Shown: piece by piece, positions 33,525 through 42,481 of the stretch
How the letters are laid out: every line of letters begins with the position of its first letter
Position numbering within the stretch: the first letter of the stretch is position 1
Assembly: GCA_947467145.1 (NCBI GenBank)
Contig: CANIGJ010000006.1
Span: 1 to 64,000, forward strand
Length of the DNA stretch: 64,000 nt
DNA from: Rhodospirillaceae bacterium
GTDB taxonomy: Bacteria; Pseudomonadota; Alphaproteobacteria; Rhodospirillales; UBA2165
Reading direction: 5' to 3'
Notes under the pieces: model-generated
The model's database searches: none
What the model was told of the DNA's origin: nothing
The model's input: the letters and a program-made list of their open reading frames with translations, nothing else
Position numbers and translations under genes: made by a program

Positions 33525-34661
33525 ATGACGAAGAAAATTGAGCATTTCCTTGCTGAACAAAAGCCCGCGACCCCGTGCCTGGTCATGGACCTGGATGTCG
33601 TGTCGGACAACTATCGCCGCCTGCGGACCGCCGTGCCGCGCGCCAGCATTTATTATGCCGTGAAAGCCAACCCGCACCCCTCCATCCTGGGCGTGCTGGC
33701 GAAGCTCGGCTCGTCGTTCGACACCGCCTCGGTCGCTGAGATCGATATGGCGCTCGCGACCGGCGTCAGCGCCGACAAGCTGTCTTACGGCAATACGATC
33801 AAGAAGAAGAGCGACATCGCCGCAGCCTATGCGCGCGGCGTGAAACTCTTTGCCTTCGATTCCGAAGCCGAGCTTGGCAAGATCGCCGAAGCTGCCCCCG
33901 GCAGCCGCGTGTTCTGCCGTATCCTCACCTCAGGCGCCAATGCCGACTGGCCGCTGTCGCGCAAATTCGGCTGCGATGTCGAAATGGCGAAGAAGCTACT
34001 GATCGCCGCCGCCAAGTGCGATGTCGTGCCCTACGGCGTGTCCTTCCATGTCGGTTCGCAGCAACGCGACCCCGGCCAATGGGATGCCGCCGTGGCCGAA
34101 GCCGCCTGGCTGTTCCGTGAGTGCGAAGAAAACGGCGTGACGCTGTCCATGCTCAATATGGGCGGCGGCTTCCCGACCCGTTATCGCCGTACCGTCCCCG
34201 GCATGCAGGCCTATGGCAACGCAATCGACGAAAGCCTGCGCAAGCATTTCGGCAACCGCATCCCGTCGGAAATCATTGTCGAGCCCGGCCGTCAGATGGT
34301 CGGCAGCGCCGGTATCATCCAGACGGAAGTGGTGCTGATCTCCAAGAAATCCGCCGACGACGCCAAGACGTGGGTCTATCTCGACATCGGCAAGTTCGGT
34401 GGTCTCGCCGAAACCATGGACGAGGCGATCCAGTACCCGATCACCGTGCCCGAGCACCGCACCGGTGCGCCGGTTTCGGTAGCGATTGCCGGCCCGACCT
34501 GCGATTCGGCCGACATCCTGTACGAGAAGGCCGATTACAAGCTGCCTGCCGACCTCGAAATCGGCGACAAGCTTGAGATCAAAGCCGCGGGTGCCTATAC
34601 GACCACCTACGCTTCCGTCGCCTTCAACGGCTTCGAGCCGCTGAAGACCTACATCGTCTGA
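33525..34661 (+). CDS. Type III PLP decarboxylase (ornithine/lysine/diaminopimelate fold)
   Basis: A 378-residue alanine-racemase-fold decarboxylase that makes putrescine (or cadaverine). PLP Lys47 sits in YYAVKANP, then FDTASVAEID, HVGSQ, MGGGFP, the phosphate-site EPGR, and CDSAD near the C terminus supplying the active-site Cys across the dimer. The length matches alphaproteobacterial ornithine decarboxylase rather than diaminopimelate decarboxylase. ATG 33525 is chosen; in-frame starts at 33405 and 33501 would translate through the leader. Followed 22 bp later by a GNAT gene, which may acetylate polyamines (inference). Confidence 0.88.
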   Translation: MTKKIEHFLAEQKPATPCLVMDLDVVSDNYRRLRTAVPRASIYYAVKANPHPSILGVLAKLGSSFDTASVAEIDMALATGVSADKLSYGNTIKKKSDIAAAYARGVKLFAFDSEAELGKIAEAAPGSRVFCRILTSGANADWPLSRKFGCDVEMAKKLLIAAAKCDVVPYGVSFHVGSQQRDPGQWDAAVAEAAWLFRECEENGVTLSMLNMGGGFPTRYRRTVPGMQAYGNAIDESLRKHFGNRIPSEIIVEPGRQMVGSAGIIQTEVVLISKKSADDAKTWVYLDIGKFGGLAETMDEAIQYPITVPEHRTGAPVSVAIAGPTCDSADILYEKADYKLPADLEIGDKLEIKAAGAYTTTYASVAFNGFEPLKTYIV

Positions 34662-34683
34662 CCCCTAGGTTGGAGTAAACGAG

Positions 34684-35175
34684 ATGATCACGCTCAAGAC
34701 TGAGCGCGATGAACATGCGCCGGCGATCGAGCGGTTGCTCGATGCCTCTTTCGGCGAGAGCCGTTGGCACAAGACGTGCCAGCGCTTGCGCGATGGTCAG
34801 AGCCCTGTACGGGACCTGAGCCTCGTTGCACTCGGCCGGGGCGCGCTCGTGGGCACCGTCCGCCTTTGGACGGTGAACGCTGGGCGCCGCCAGGCGCTTC
34901 TTCTCGGCCCCCTCGCCGTCGATCCGACGTGGCAGGACCAGGGCGTCGGTGCAGCCTTGATGAAGGAAGCCCTGCGCCGCGCCAAGGGCATGGGCGAAAA
35001 GGCCGTGATCCTCGTCGGCGACGAAGACTATTACGGCAAATTCGGCTTCACGGCCGACACGACCACGGGCCTGTATCTGCCGGGCCCGGTCGATCGTCAG
35101 CGCTTCCTCGGCAACGAACTCGTTGCGGGTTCGCTGAAGGGCGTACAAGGCGACGTGCGTCCCCTCGCCGCCTAA
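34684..35175 (+). CDS. GNAT-family N-acetyltransferase
   Basis: A 163-residue acetyl-CoA transferase. The acetyl-CoA site Q/RxxGxG/A appears as DQGVGAALMKEAL, preceded by the beta4 strand LLGPLAVDP, with KFGF at the last strands (YYGKFGF). It is 22 bp downstream of the decarboxylase on the same strand and ends at the bidirectional terminator, so they form a two-gene unit. Acyl acceptor unknown; related to the putative acetyltransferases of YhbS type. Confidence 0.82.
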   Translation: MITLKTERDEHAPAIERLLDASFGESRWHKTCQRLRDGQSPVRDLSLVALGRGALVGTVRLWTVNAGRRQALLLGPLAVDPTWQDQGVGAALMKEALRRAKGMGEKAVILVGDEDYYGKFGFTADTTTGLYLPGPVDRQRFLGNELVAGSLKGVQGDVRPLAA

Positions 35176-35197
35176 GCGCCGATCTGTCCCAAAAAGT

Positions 35198-35230
35198 AAA
35201 AGCCCTCGTCCGGATCCGACGAGGGCTTTT
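35198..35230 (+). terminator. Bidirectional intrinsic terminator
   Basis: Thirteen-bp perfect stem AAAAGCCCTCGTC (35198-35210) with its complement (35218-35230), then TTG on plus; A-rich on the other side. Separates the GNAT gene and the convergent aminotransferase. Confidence 0.9.
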
Positions 35231-35253
35231 TTGTTAGCGCAGAACGCTCGCGA

Positions 35254-36480
35254 CTACTCGCCGGCGACGGCGCGGCGGCGTTCGGATTCTTCGAGCACCT
35301 TGTCATAGCGCGACAGGAACGCTTTGACATTGCGCGCCGCCTGACGGATGCGCTGACGGTTCTCGACCAGGCCGATGCGCACAAAGCCATCGCCATGCTC
35401 GCCGAAAGCGACGCCGGGCGAGACCGCGACCTGCGCCTCGGTCAGCAACAACTTGGCGAATTCGTTCGAACCCAGATGACGGAAGGCCGGCGGCAACGGC
35501 GCCCAGGCGAACATCGTGGCCGGCGGGGCCGGAATGTCCCAGCCCGCTTGCTGCATGCTTTCGATCAGCGTGTCGCGGCGGCCCTTATAGAGCTGACGGA
35601 TTTCTTCGACGCAATCTTGCGGGCCGTTAAGCGCGGCGGTCGCGGCAACTTGGATCGGCGTGAAGGCGCCGTAATCGAGATACGACTTGATACGCTGCAA
35701 CGCCGAGATGAGTTGCTTGTTACCGGCGGCGAAGCCGATGCGCCAACCCGGCATCGAATAGGTTTTGCTCATCGACGAGAACTCGACCGCGATCTCTTTC
35801 GCGCGCGGCACCTGCAAGATCGACGGCGGCGGAACGCCGTCGAAATACAATTCCGAATACGCGATGTCCGACAGGATCCAAATTTCGTGATGACGGCAGA
35901 AATCGACCGCCTGCTCGTAGAAGTCGAGCGAACAGGTATAGCCGGTCGGATTGTTCGGATAGTTGAGCACCAAGGCCTTCGGCTTCGGCACACTGTGCAT
36001 GATCGCCGATTCAACCGCCTTGAAGAAATCCTGATCGGGCACGACCGGCACGTTACGCACGGCGCCGTCGGCGATGATAAAACCGAACTGATGGATCGGA
36101 TAGCTCGGGTTCGGCACGAGGATCACGTCGCCCGGCGACGTGATTGCGGACGCCAAGTTCGCCAAGCCTTCTTTCGAGCCGAGCGTCGCGATCACTTCGC
36201 TGTTCGGATCGAGATCGACATTGAAGCGGCGCTGATAATAACCGGCGAGCGCCTTGCGCAGACCGGTGATGCCGCGCGAGGCGGAATAGCGATGGCTGCG
36301 CGGATCGGCGATCGTCTCGACGAGTTTGGCCACGATGTGGGGCGGCGTCGGCTGATCGGGATTGCCCATCCCGAAGTCGATGATGTCTTCACCGGCAGCT
36401 CGCGCCTTGGCCTTCATGTCGTTCACTTCGTTGAAGACGTAAGGCGGCAAACGCTTGATGCGGTGAAACTGCTGCTCCAT
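35254..36480 (-). CDS. Class I/II PLP aminotransferase (alanine/LL-DAP aminotransferase-like)
   Basis: A 408-residue fold-type I aminotransferase. DFGMGNPDQPTP, SYPIHQFG, NYPNNPTGY (Asn stacking on PLP), DIAYSELYFDG, and the PLP Lys in SSMSKTYSMPGWR are visible. Resembles AlaA/YfdZ and LL-diaminopimelate aminotransferases; substrate could be alanine/glutamate or aspartate family. ATG 36480 is chosen; an open frame to 37071 runs through the OmpA gene region as an antisense-like artefact. Converges on the GNAT gene. Confidence 0.88.
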   Translation of the reverse strand: MEQQFHRIKRLPPYVFNEVNDMKAKARAAGEDIIDFGMGNPDQPTPPHIVAKLVETIADPRSHRYSASRGITGLRKALAGYYQRRFNVDLDPNSEVIATLGSKEGLANLASAITSPGDVILVPNPSYPIHQFGFIIADGAVRNVPVVPDQDFFKAVESAIMHSVPKPKALVLNYPNNPTGYTCSLDFYEQAVDFCRHHEIWILSDIAYSELYFDGVPPPSILQVPRAKEIAVEFSSMSKTYSMPGWRIGFAAGNKQLISALQRIKSYLDYGAFTPIQVAATAALNGPQDCVEEIRQLYKGRRDTLIESMQQAGWDIPAPPATMFAWAPLPPAFRHLGSNEFAKLLLTEAQVAVSPGVAFGEHGDGFVRIGLVENRQRIRQAARNVKAFLSRYDKVLEESERRRAVAGE

Positions 36481-36583
36481 GACGGGTCCAATCTGTGGGG
36501 GCGACGAAAATCGGCACCCAGAAGCACCTGGGATTCGCCGCCGAAAAAAGCCGATTAGGTCCGCTTGAATACTCCCGCGGACC

Positions 36584-37855
36584 CTAAAAATCGATGAAAA
36601 TTTCGGCCCTGCGGTTGCCGGCCTCACCGGTCGGCATGAACTCGAAATAACGCGGATCCGCGTCGGACACGGCGCCGACATACATGGTACCTGGGGCCAT
36701 CCCCAAGCGAACCAGCTCGCGGGCGACCGCTTCGGCACGTTCGGCCGAGACTCGCGCGTTGGCGTCGGCGTGGCGGGCGACATCCTTGGCGCCGGTCCGG
36801 CTCGACGCATGGCCGACAATACGCAACGTGCCGCCGGCACGATGCGCCTGATCGTAGACGCCGCGCAGGATCGCGCGATCGCGATCCGACAACTTCGCCG
36901 AACCATCGGCAAATTGGATCGAGGCGAGTTGGTACGAACCGCGTCCGCCACCGCCTTGATACGCCGACAGCGGGCGCGTGCCCGGCACTTCCGAAGCAAC
37001 TGAACTGGACGGCGGCACGCTACGGAAGTTCGCCGGCGTTGCGCCGCGCGTTCCACCGCTCGTCCCGCCACCGCCGATATAGACCGTTTCGGTCTGCTCC
37101 AGACCGGCCGGCGGCACGTACGGCGTTACCGCGCGCAATTGCGGCGCCTGCGGATTCTCACGCGGCACGACGATATTGGCCGGCTGGATCGGCTGCGCCG
37201 CACCTGGCGCAATATTGGCCGGCGTCACTTCGCGCATTTGCGGCGGCGTGCGCGGCGCGCCCGGCGGTGTCGCGGTGCGTTGCGGTGCGACCGTTGCGGT
37301 CTGCGTCGGCGGCGTGACAGCTGGCGGCGGTGTCGGTGCTGCGGCCGGTTCGCTGGGAATCGGCGGCGGCGGGGGCGGCGCTGCCGCCCTCACCTGTTCG
37401 GCGGTCGGCGCAGCCGAAGCTGGAGCCGGCGCAGCGGCGGTGACAGGTGCCAGCGGCTTCGCCTGTGCTTGCGGCGGCGTCGGACGGGCCGGCGGCGGCG
37501 GTTGCGGCACGTCGCTCTGGCGCGGGATCACGTCGCTCGAATATTTGCGCGCACCTTGTTGATCGGCGATCAGACCGGTGGCGATCTTGCCGCGATCTAC
37601 GCTCGACGAGGTACGCGGACGCGGCGGCACCGTGCCGAGATTGGGGATCGGTTCATCGGCGCCCGGCGGTGCTTCGGCCGTTTCATCGGCCGGTTCGTCC
37701 TTGCCGACGATGGCGTCGCGGGTCCCCTTGTACCATTCGACAGGGTTCATGGCGTCGGGCACGCTTGAGCAACCCGCGAGCATCACGAGTGCCACGGCGC
37801 ATGCCGCCATGCGCGCCCAGCCTTTAAGTTTCGGCGCCACGTTCGGCGTCTGCAT
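36584..37855 (-). CDS. OmpA-family lipoprotein with Pro-rich linker
   Basis: A 423-residue outer-membrane-anchored protein. Residues 1-28 form a lipoprotein signal (ALVMLAGC). Residues about 75-310 are Pro/Ala-rich linker, long enough to span the periplasm. The C-terminal OmpA/peptidoglycan-binding domain (about 320-423) carries IVGHASSRTGAKDVARHADANARVSAERAEAVA and NRRAEIFIDF, including conserved Arg and Asp ligands for diaminopimelate. GAGGGGA site before ATG 37855. Likely links outer membrane and cell wall. Confidence 0.87.
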   Translation of the reverse strand: MQTPNVAPKLKGWARMAACAVALVMLAGCSSVPDAMNPVEWYKGTRDAIVGKDEPADETAEAPPGADEPIPNLGTVPPRPRTSSSVDRGKIATGLIADQQGARKYSSDVIPRQSDVPQPPPPARPTPPQAQAKPLAPVTAAAPAPASAAPTAEQVRAAAPPPPPPIPSEPAAAPTPPPAVTPPTQTATVAPQRTATPPGAPRTPPQMREVTPANIAPGAAQPIQPANIVVPRENPQAPQLRAVTPYVPPAGLEQTETVYIGGGGTSGGTRGATPANFRSVPPSSSVASEVPGTRPLSAYQGGGGRGSYQLASIQFADGSAKLSDRDRAILRGVYDQAHRAGGTLRIVGHASSRTGAKDVARHADANARVSAERAEAVARELVRLGMAPGTMYVGAVSDADPRYFEFMPTGEAGNRRAEIFIDF

Positions 37856-37967
37856 AATCCCCTCGTCCCTCAATACTTTCGTGCCCCGGTGCATTCGTCT
37901 GCGGACTATAAAATGATTCGGTGTCGGTTAAGCAAAGATTTATGTGCGCCGAAAGGCCCGCGAATAC

Positions 37968-38507
37968 TTAGACTTTCGCGCGCTTCTGCGCCTCGCCGAT
38001 ATATTCCTGGCCGAGATCGATATAGTGCTGCACATGCGGCACCCAATGTTCGCGCTCTTCCGGTTTGACCGCGCGCCAGAATTTGGCAGGACGCCCCGCC
38101 CACAATTCGCCCGTCGGCACCCGTTTGCCCGGCGTCACCAAAGCCCCGGCCGCGACCATCGCACCGGTTTCGACAACGGCACCGTCCAGTAATACGGCAT
38201 CCATGCCGACGAAGCACCAATCCTGCAGCGTGCAGCCATGCAGGAGAACCCGGTGGCCGATCACGATATTGGCACCGATATGGGTATCGGCTTCGCCCTC
38301 GGTCACATGGACGACCGAGCCGTCCTGCAGATTGGTGTTGGCGCCGACCGTGATTTCACCGACATCGCCGCGCAGCACGCAGTTGAACCAGATGCTCGCC
38401 TTGGCAGCGACTTTCACATTGCCGATCAAGGCGGCGTTCGGCGCGATATAGGCGTCGGCGGCGATGGTCGGAACCACGCCGCGAAAGGGTACGATCAGGC
38501 CGCTCAT
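37968..38507 (-). CDS. Gamma-class carbonic anhydrase family protein
   Basis: A 179-residue left-handed beta-helix protein of the gamma-carbonic anhydrase/YrdA/CaiE type. Hexapeptide turns run through residues 10-140. Zinc ligands are plausible in VVHV, IGHR and LHGC; the helix closes with TPGKRVPTGELWAGRPAKFWR. The catalytic role in CO2 hydration is unproven for this subfamily. ATG 38507 lies 112 bp before the OmpA gene on the same strand. Confidence 0.87.
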   Translation of the reverse strand: MSGLIVPFRGVVPTIAADAYIAPNAALIGNVKVAAKASIWFNCVLRGDVGEITVGANTNLQDGSVVHVTEGEADTHIGANIVIGHRVLLHGCTLQDWCFVGMDAVLLDGAVVETGAMVAAGALVTPGKRVPTGELWAGRPAKFWRAVKPEEREHWVPHVQHYIDLGQEYIGEAQKRAKV

Positions 38508-38699
38508 AATCCGGCGAACTCCCAGCGAACTCCATGAAACTCCAGGAAAGTCCTAGCCGATAGCGCCTGATGCGCCAAGAATTACTTCGCACCGCAAAAG
38601 GGCCTAAAGGCCGCCGGGCGAATCATCACCTCCAGTCGTCCAACGGCTGGATTTTCACCCCTAGGTAATCGACCCGAGGCGCGGATTTCCAGGCTTCAA

Positions 38700-38728
38700 T
38701 TGACTTTTGGCCGGATTTTGCCTATGTC
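38700..38728 (+). promoter_or_regulatory. Candidate sigma-70 promoter for RNA helicase gene
   Basis: TTGACT (38700-38705), 17-base spacer and TATGTC (38723-38728). The -10 is weak; the -35 is near consensus. It lies 79 bp before the helicase start and before the tandem hairpins. Confidence 0.5.
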
Positions 38729-38746
38729 AGCGCCAGTTTTAATGAT

Positions 38747-38800
38747 GCGGGACGTACCCGCCCTGGACGCGCAATATGGATGCGTCCTGTTTTTTAGGAA
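38747..38800 (+). promoter_or_regulatory. Hairpin leader/possible attenuator before rhlE
   Basis: GCGGG/CCCGC (38747-38751 with 38757-38761) is followed by GGACGC/GCGTCC (38765-38770 with 38782-38787) and TGTTTTTTA. The second hairpin has the form of an intrinsic terminator directly ahead of the ribosome site AGGAAG. Confidence 0.45.
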
Positions 38801-38806
38801 GAATTG

Positions 38807-40378
38807 ATGAGTTTTACTGACCTCGGTCTTAGCGACGAGGTACTACGGGCCGTTTCGGACGCCGGTTACACGGAACCCACGCCCGTTCAAAAGCAAGCGA
38901 TCCCCTACGTTCTGATGGGACGCGATATTCTAGGATGCGCCCAGACGGGCACCGGCAAGACGGCTTCGTTCACCCTGCCGATGATCGACATCCTGGCCAA
39001 CGGCCGTGGCCGCGCGCGCATGCCGCGCACCCTGATCCTCGAGCCGACCCGCGAATTGGCCGCTCAGGTCGCCGAGAATTTCGACATCTACGGCAAGTAC
39101 AACAATCTGACCAAGGCCCTGATCATCGGCGGCGAGTCGATGGACGATCAGTCGCGCGTGCTCGATCGCGGCGTCGACGTCCTGATCGCGACGCCGGGCC
39201 GCCTGCTCGACATCTTCGATCGCGGCCGCGTGCTACTCACCGACGTGAAGATCCTGGTGATCGACGAAGCCGACCGCATGCTCGATATGGGCTTCATCCC
39301 CGACGTTGAGCGCATCGTCACCCTGCTGCCGAAGATCCGCCAGACCCTGTTTTTCTCGGCCACCATGCCGCCGGAAATCAAACGTCTGGCCGACGCTTTC
39401 CTCATGAATCCCAAGGAAATTACGGTTTCCAAGCCGGCCAGCGTCGGCGAACGGATTTCCCAGTACCTGGTCCAGGTGCCGCATCGCAACAAGCGCGATC
39501 ACGAAGGCCTGGCCAAGAAGAAGCGCGATGTGCTGCGCAGCCTGTTCGAGCTGGAAAAGCCCAAAAACGCCATCATCTTCTGTAATCGCAAGCGGGACGT
39601 CGACATTGTGTGCAAGAGCCTGAAGCGCCACGGCTACAACGCCGGCCAGCTCCATGGCGACATGGTGCAGTCCTCGCGCACCGAGACGATGGAGCGCTTC
39701 AAGGCAGGCGAGATCCAGTATCTGGTCTGCTCCGACGTCGCCGCACGCGGTCTCGATATCGACGATATGTCGCATGTCTTCAATTTCGACGTGCCAATGC
39801 ATGCCGAGGATTACGTCCACCGCATCGGCCGTACCGGCCGGGCGGGCCGCACCGGACGGGCCTTCAGCCTGTCGGCGCCGGAAGATCAGAAGTTCCTCGA
39901 CGGTATCGAAAAGCTGATCGGCAAGCCGATCCCGCGCTTCGACAATCCAATGGGCGCCGCCCAAGCCGACGATGCGTCGAATGACATGGCAGCCCCCGAA
40001 GCCCGCTCGGAAAGCCGTGGCGGACGGGATCGTGGTCGCACACGCGACCGCGGGCGTGACCGCAAGCGTGAGGATCGCCCGGCCCGCACCGAGCAAAAGA
40101 CCGAACAGTCGGCTGAGCAACAGGCCGAGCCGATGGTCGAACAGGCCGCCGAGGCCGTGCATCAGCCCGAGCCGCAGGCGGAAGCACATCCTGAGCACCG
40201 CCAAGAACCCCGGGCAGCCCGCAACGACGACCGCCCGCGCCGTGACGATAACCGTCGCGACGAGCGCCCGGATCGCCAAGATAATCGCAGGCCGCGCCGC
40301 CAGCCCGATGTCGAACCTGCCGTTACCGGCATGGGCGATCACGTGCCGGCCTTCCTGCTCCAAACTTTCAAGCTTTAG
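38807..40378 (+). CDS. DEAD-box RNA helicase (RhlE-like)
   Basis: A 523-residue ATP-dependent RNA helicase. Motif Q FTDLG...PTPVQKQA, motif I AQTGTGKT, Ia PTRELAAQV, II DEAD (VIDEADRMLDMGF), III SAT, IV-VI with HRIGRTGRAGR. The C-terminal ~130 residues are an unstructured Arg/Glu/Gln/Asp-rich tail typical of RhlE/DeaD relatives that aids RNA binding. ATG 38807 (with TTG 38804 just before) has AGGAAG upstream. Likely needed at low temperature or for ribosome assembly, where leader structure would sense the state (inference). Confidence 0.94.
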   Translation: MSFTDLGLSDEVLRAVSDAGYTEPTPVQKQAIPYVLMGRDILGCAQTGTGKTASFTLPMIDILANGRGRARMPRTLILEPTRELAAQVAENFDIYGKYNNLTKALIIGGESMDDQSRVLDRGVDVLIATPGRLLDIFDRGRVLLTDVKILVIDEADRMLDMGFIPDVERIVTLLPKIRQTLFFSATMPPEIKRLADAFLMNPKEITVSKPASVGERISQYLVQVPHRNKRDHEGLAKKKRDVLRSLFELEKPKNAIIFCNRKRDVDIVCKSLKRHGYNAGQLHGDMVQSSRTETMERFKAGEIQYLVCSDVAARGLDIDDMSHVFNFDVPMHAEDYVHRIGRTGRAGRTGRAFSLSAPEDQKFLDGIEKLIGKPIPRFDNPMGAAQADDASNDMAAPEARSESRGGRDRGRTRDRGRDRKREDRPARTEQKTEQSAEQQAEPMVEQAAEAVHQPEPQAEAHPEHRQEPRAARNDDRPRRDDNRRDERPDRQDNRRPRRQPDVEPAVTGMGDHVPAFLLQTFKL

Positions 40379-40438
40379 GCCTTCAAGCTTTAAGCGAGTG
40401 CCGTTAGTAAGCTAAGGTCTCTCCCACAGGAGGGACCT

Positions 40439-40681
40439 TTGCGGACTTTATTCATTCAAGTGAAATGTGAACTCGGCCAGGCCTACAAGGTCGCCGAGGA
40501 GGCCGTTGAGACTGTCGAACAGATCTCAGAAATCCATTCTATTTCAGGTCAATATGACCTTCTTTTAAAGTGTTATCTCGGCGATGACGACGACGTCGGC
40601 CGCTTCGTGACCGAGAAGATCCAGACCCTGCCTGGGATCAAGGACACCTTCACCCTCCTCGCCTTCAAGGCGTTTTCCTGA
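40439..40681 (+). CDS. RAM-only Lrp/AsnC-like protein
   Basis: An 80-residue protein equal to the ligand-binding/oligomerisation half of Lrp/AsnC, without helix-turn-helix. SISGQYDLLLKCYLGDDDDVGRFV and a final TFTLLAFK match the RAM fold. Start is TTG 40439 with AGGAGGGA upstream. Stand-alone RAM proteins bind amino acids and may modulate full Lrp proteins. It is followed 3 bp later by a glycosyltransferase gene on TTG, so it is coupled to it. Confidence 0.8.
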   Translation: MRTLFIQVKCELGQAYKVAEEAVETVEQISEIHSISGQYDLLLKCYLGDDDDVGRFVTEKIQTLPGIKDTFTLLAFKAFS

Positions 40682-40683
40682 CC

Positions 40684-42390
40684 TTGGCTGAAACGCTGCC
40701 TGGCGCCAAACCCGGCTCGATCGATGCCGTCATCGATTTCGACGGCGGCGTCCCGGACAGCGGTAAGCCGCTCGGCATCGATGTCGCAACGCGCGAATTC
40801 CTACGTGCCTTCTTCCGCTTCGCCGGCCAGGCGAACTTCCCGGCACTGACCCCGGACGGCGCATCGCTGGCGACCTTTCGCGCCCTCGCCGCCCAGGAAA
40901 ACCTGGCGGCCGAACGCTGCACCTCGGTCGCCGGGCTCGACGATCCGGCGCTAGCCGCCACCGGGCTGCTGGTGCGTTACGATCCGGCCATCGCCAACCA
41001 TGCATGGCGCCGCCGCCGGCATGGGCAGCGGCGCTATTCCCTGACCGGGCTGGTCCACAATGCCGCGACCACCGGAGCGCGCGAAGCCATCGGCGCCTTG
41101 GCAAGCGCGCCGCTGCAGAGCTGGGATGCGCTCATTTGCCCATCCCACGCCATCAAAGGCGCGGTCGAGACGGTGCTCGACGGCTGGCGCGAGTATCTCG
41201 CCGACCGGCTCGGGGTCGAGCGGGCAGCCGCCGCCCGCACATCGCTGCAATTGCCGGTCATTCCCCTGGGCGTCGATACGACCCGCTTCGACAAGATCGC
41301 CACACCCGAGAAGCGCAGCCTACAGCGTGCGGCGCTCGGTCTCGGCGACGATGCGACCGCGGTCCTCTATGTCGGCCGCCTGAACTATCTCGCCAAGGCC
41401 AATCCCCTGCCCCTATTGCTGGCCATCGAGGATGTCGCGCGGCGGCGCAACCCAGCCCCTGTCCATCTGCTGTTCAACGGCTATTTCAACGACGACGAAA
41501 ACGAGCAAGCCTTCAACGAAGCGATCACCGCGGTCTGCAAGTTCGCGAGCGTGCGCATCGTGCGCCATGGCGATCCAGAGTTCCCGGACGGCCTGTGGGC
41601 GGCCGCCGACGTATTTTGCTCGCCGGTGGACAATATCCAGGAAAGCTTCGGCCTGAGCCCGGTCGAGGCGATGGCGGCAGGCCTGCCGTCGGTGATCAGC
41701 GATTGGGATGGCTACCGCGACACCGTGCGCAACCAGGTCGACGGCTTCCTGATCCCGACCCTGGCCCCCCCGCCCGGCAGCGGCGTGCAACTGGCCTACG
41801 ACCATTTCGCCGGCCGCGCGCATTACGGCGATTATCTGAGCGCCACCGCGCAATCGTCCGTCGTCGATACCGAAGCACTTGCCCGCGCCCTCTTCACCCT
41901 GTCGGCCAATGCCGATCTGCGCCGCGAGATGGGGGCATCGGCCAAGCGGCGTGCGCGCGACACCTTCGAATGGTCCCGCATCATTCGCGATTATGGAGCG
42001 CTGTGGGCCGAGCTCGCCGAACGGCGTGCGAAGGATGCCGAGATCGGCGCGATGGATGGTACCGCCTTCCATCCGTCCCATCCCGATCCGTTCGCCATGT
42101 TCGCCGATTTCGCCACCGCCCAGATCGATATGAGCGGGCGTCTCGAACTCGCCGGTCTCGGCTGGGAGGAGACGATGCGGCGCATCCGGCTCAAGATCGG
42201 TTATATCTATCCGCACACGCTCGTCGCACTCGAAGACCTGCCCCTGCTGATCGGACAATTGGAATCGGTGAAGACCGCCACCCTCGTGGACTTGGCGGCG
42301 ATGCTGCACATGACCGACACCGCCAAATTGGCGCGCACCGCCGGCTGGCTGGTGAAGCTGGGGATTTGCCGTTACCGGGCGCCGGAATAA
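40684..42390 (+). CDS. Glycosyltransferase family 4-like protein
   Basis: A 568-residue GT-B glycosyltransferase. Residues about 180-450 carry the GT4 core: VDTTRF, YVGRLNYLAKANP, HGDPEF and the donor-site ESFGLSPVEAMAAGLPSV. The N-terminal 170 residues contain ASAPLQSWDALICPSHAIKGAVE and the C-terminal 100 are an uncharacterised helical tail. Start TTG 40684 is 2 bp past the RAM protein's stop. No membrane span or signal. Acceptor is unknown; no polysaccharide operon adjoins. Confidence 0.82.
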   Translation: MAETLPGAKPGSIDAVIDFDGGVPDSGKPLGIDVATREFLRAFFRFAGQANFPALTPDGASLATFRALAAQENLAAERCTSVAGLDDPALAATGLLVRYDPAIANHAWRRRRHGQRRYSLTGLVHNAATTGAREAIGALASAPLQSWDALICPSHAIKGAVETVLDGWREYLADRLGVERAAAARTSLQLPVIPLGVDTTRFDKIATPEKRSLQRAALGLGDDATAVLYVGRLNYLAKANPLPLLLAIEDVARRRNPAPVHLLFNGYFNDDENEQAFNEAITAVCKFASVRIVRHGDPEFPDGLWAAADVFCSPVDNIQESFGLSPVEAMAAGLPSVISDWDGYRDTVRNQVDGFLIPTLAPPPGSGVQLAYDHFAGRAHYGDYLSATAQSSVVDTEALARALFTLSANADLRREMGASAKRRARDTFEWSRIIRDYGALWAELAERRAKDAEIGAMDGTAFHPSHPDPFAMFADFATAQIDMSGRLELAGLGWEETMRRIRLKIGYIYPHTLVALEDLPLLIGQLESVKTATLVDLAAMLHMTDTAKLARTAGWLVKLGICRYRAPE

Positions 42391-42481
42391 GAAGCGCGCT
42401 TTCGTTGTTAGCTGTGAACGCCATCCCTCGTCTGAGCGGGCGGGCTGCAAATTAGAGACTTCATATCTTCGGGAGGCCACC

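Noticed and set aside
40367..40392. TTCAAGCTTTA repeated at the rhlE stop
   Set aside because: Short duplication of the last codons; too small to infer a function.
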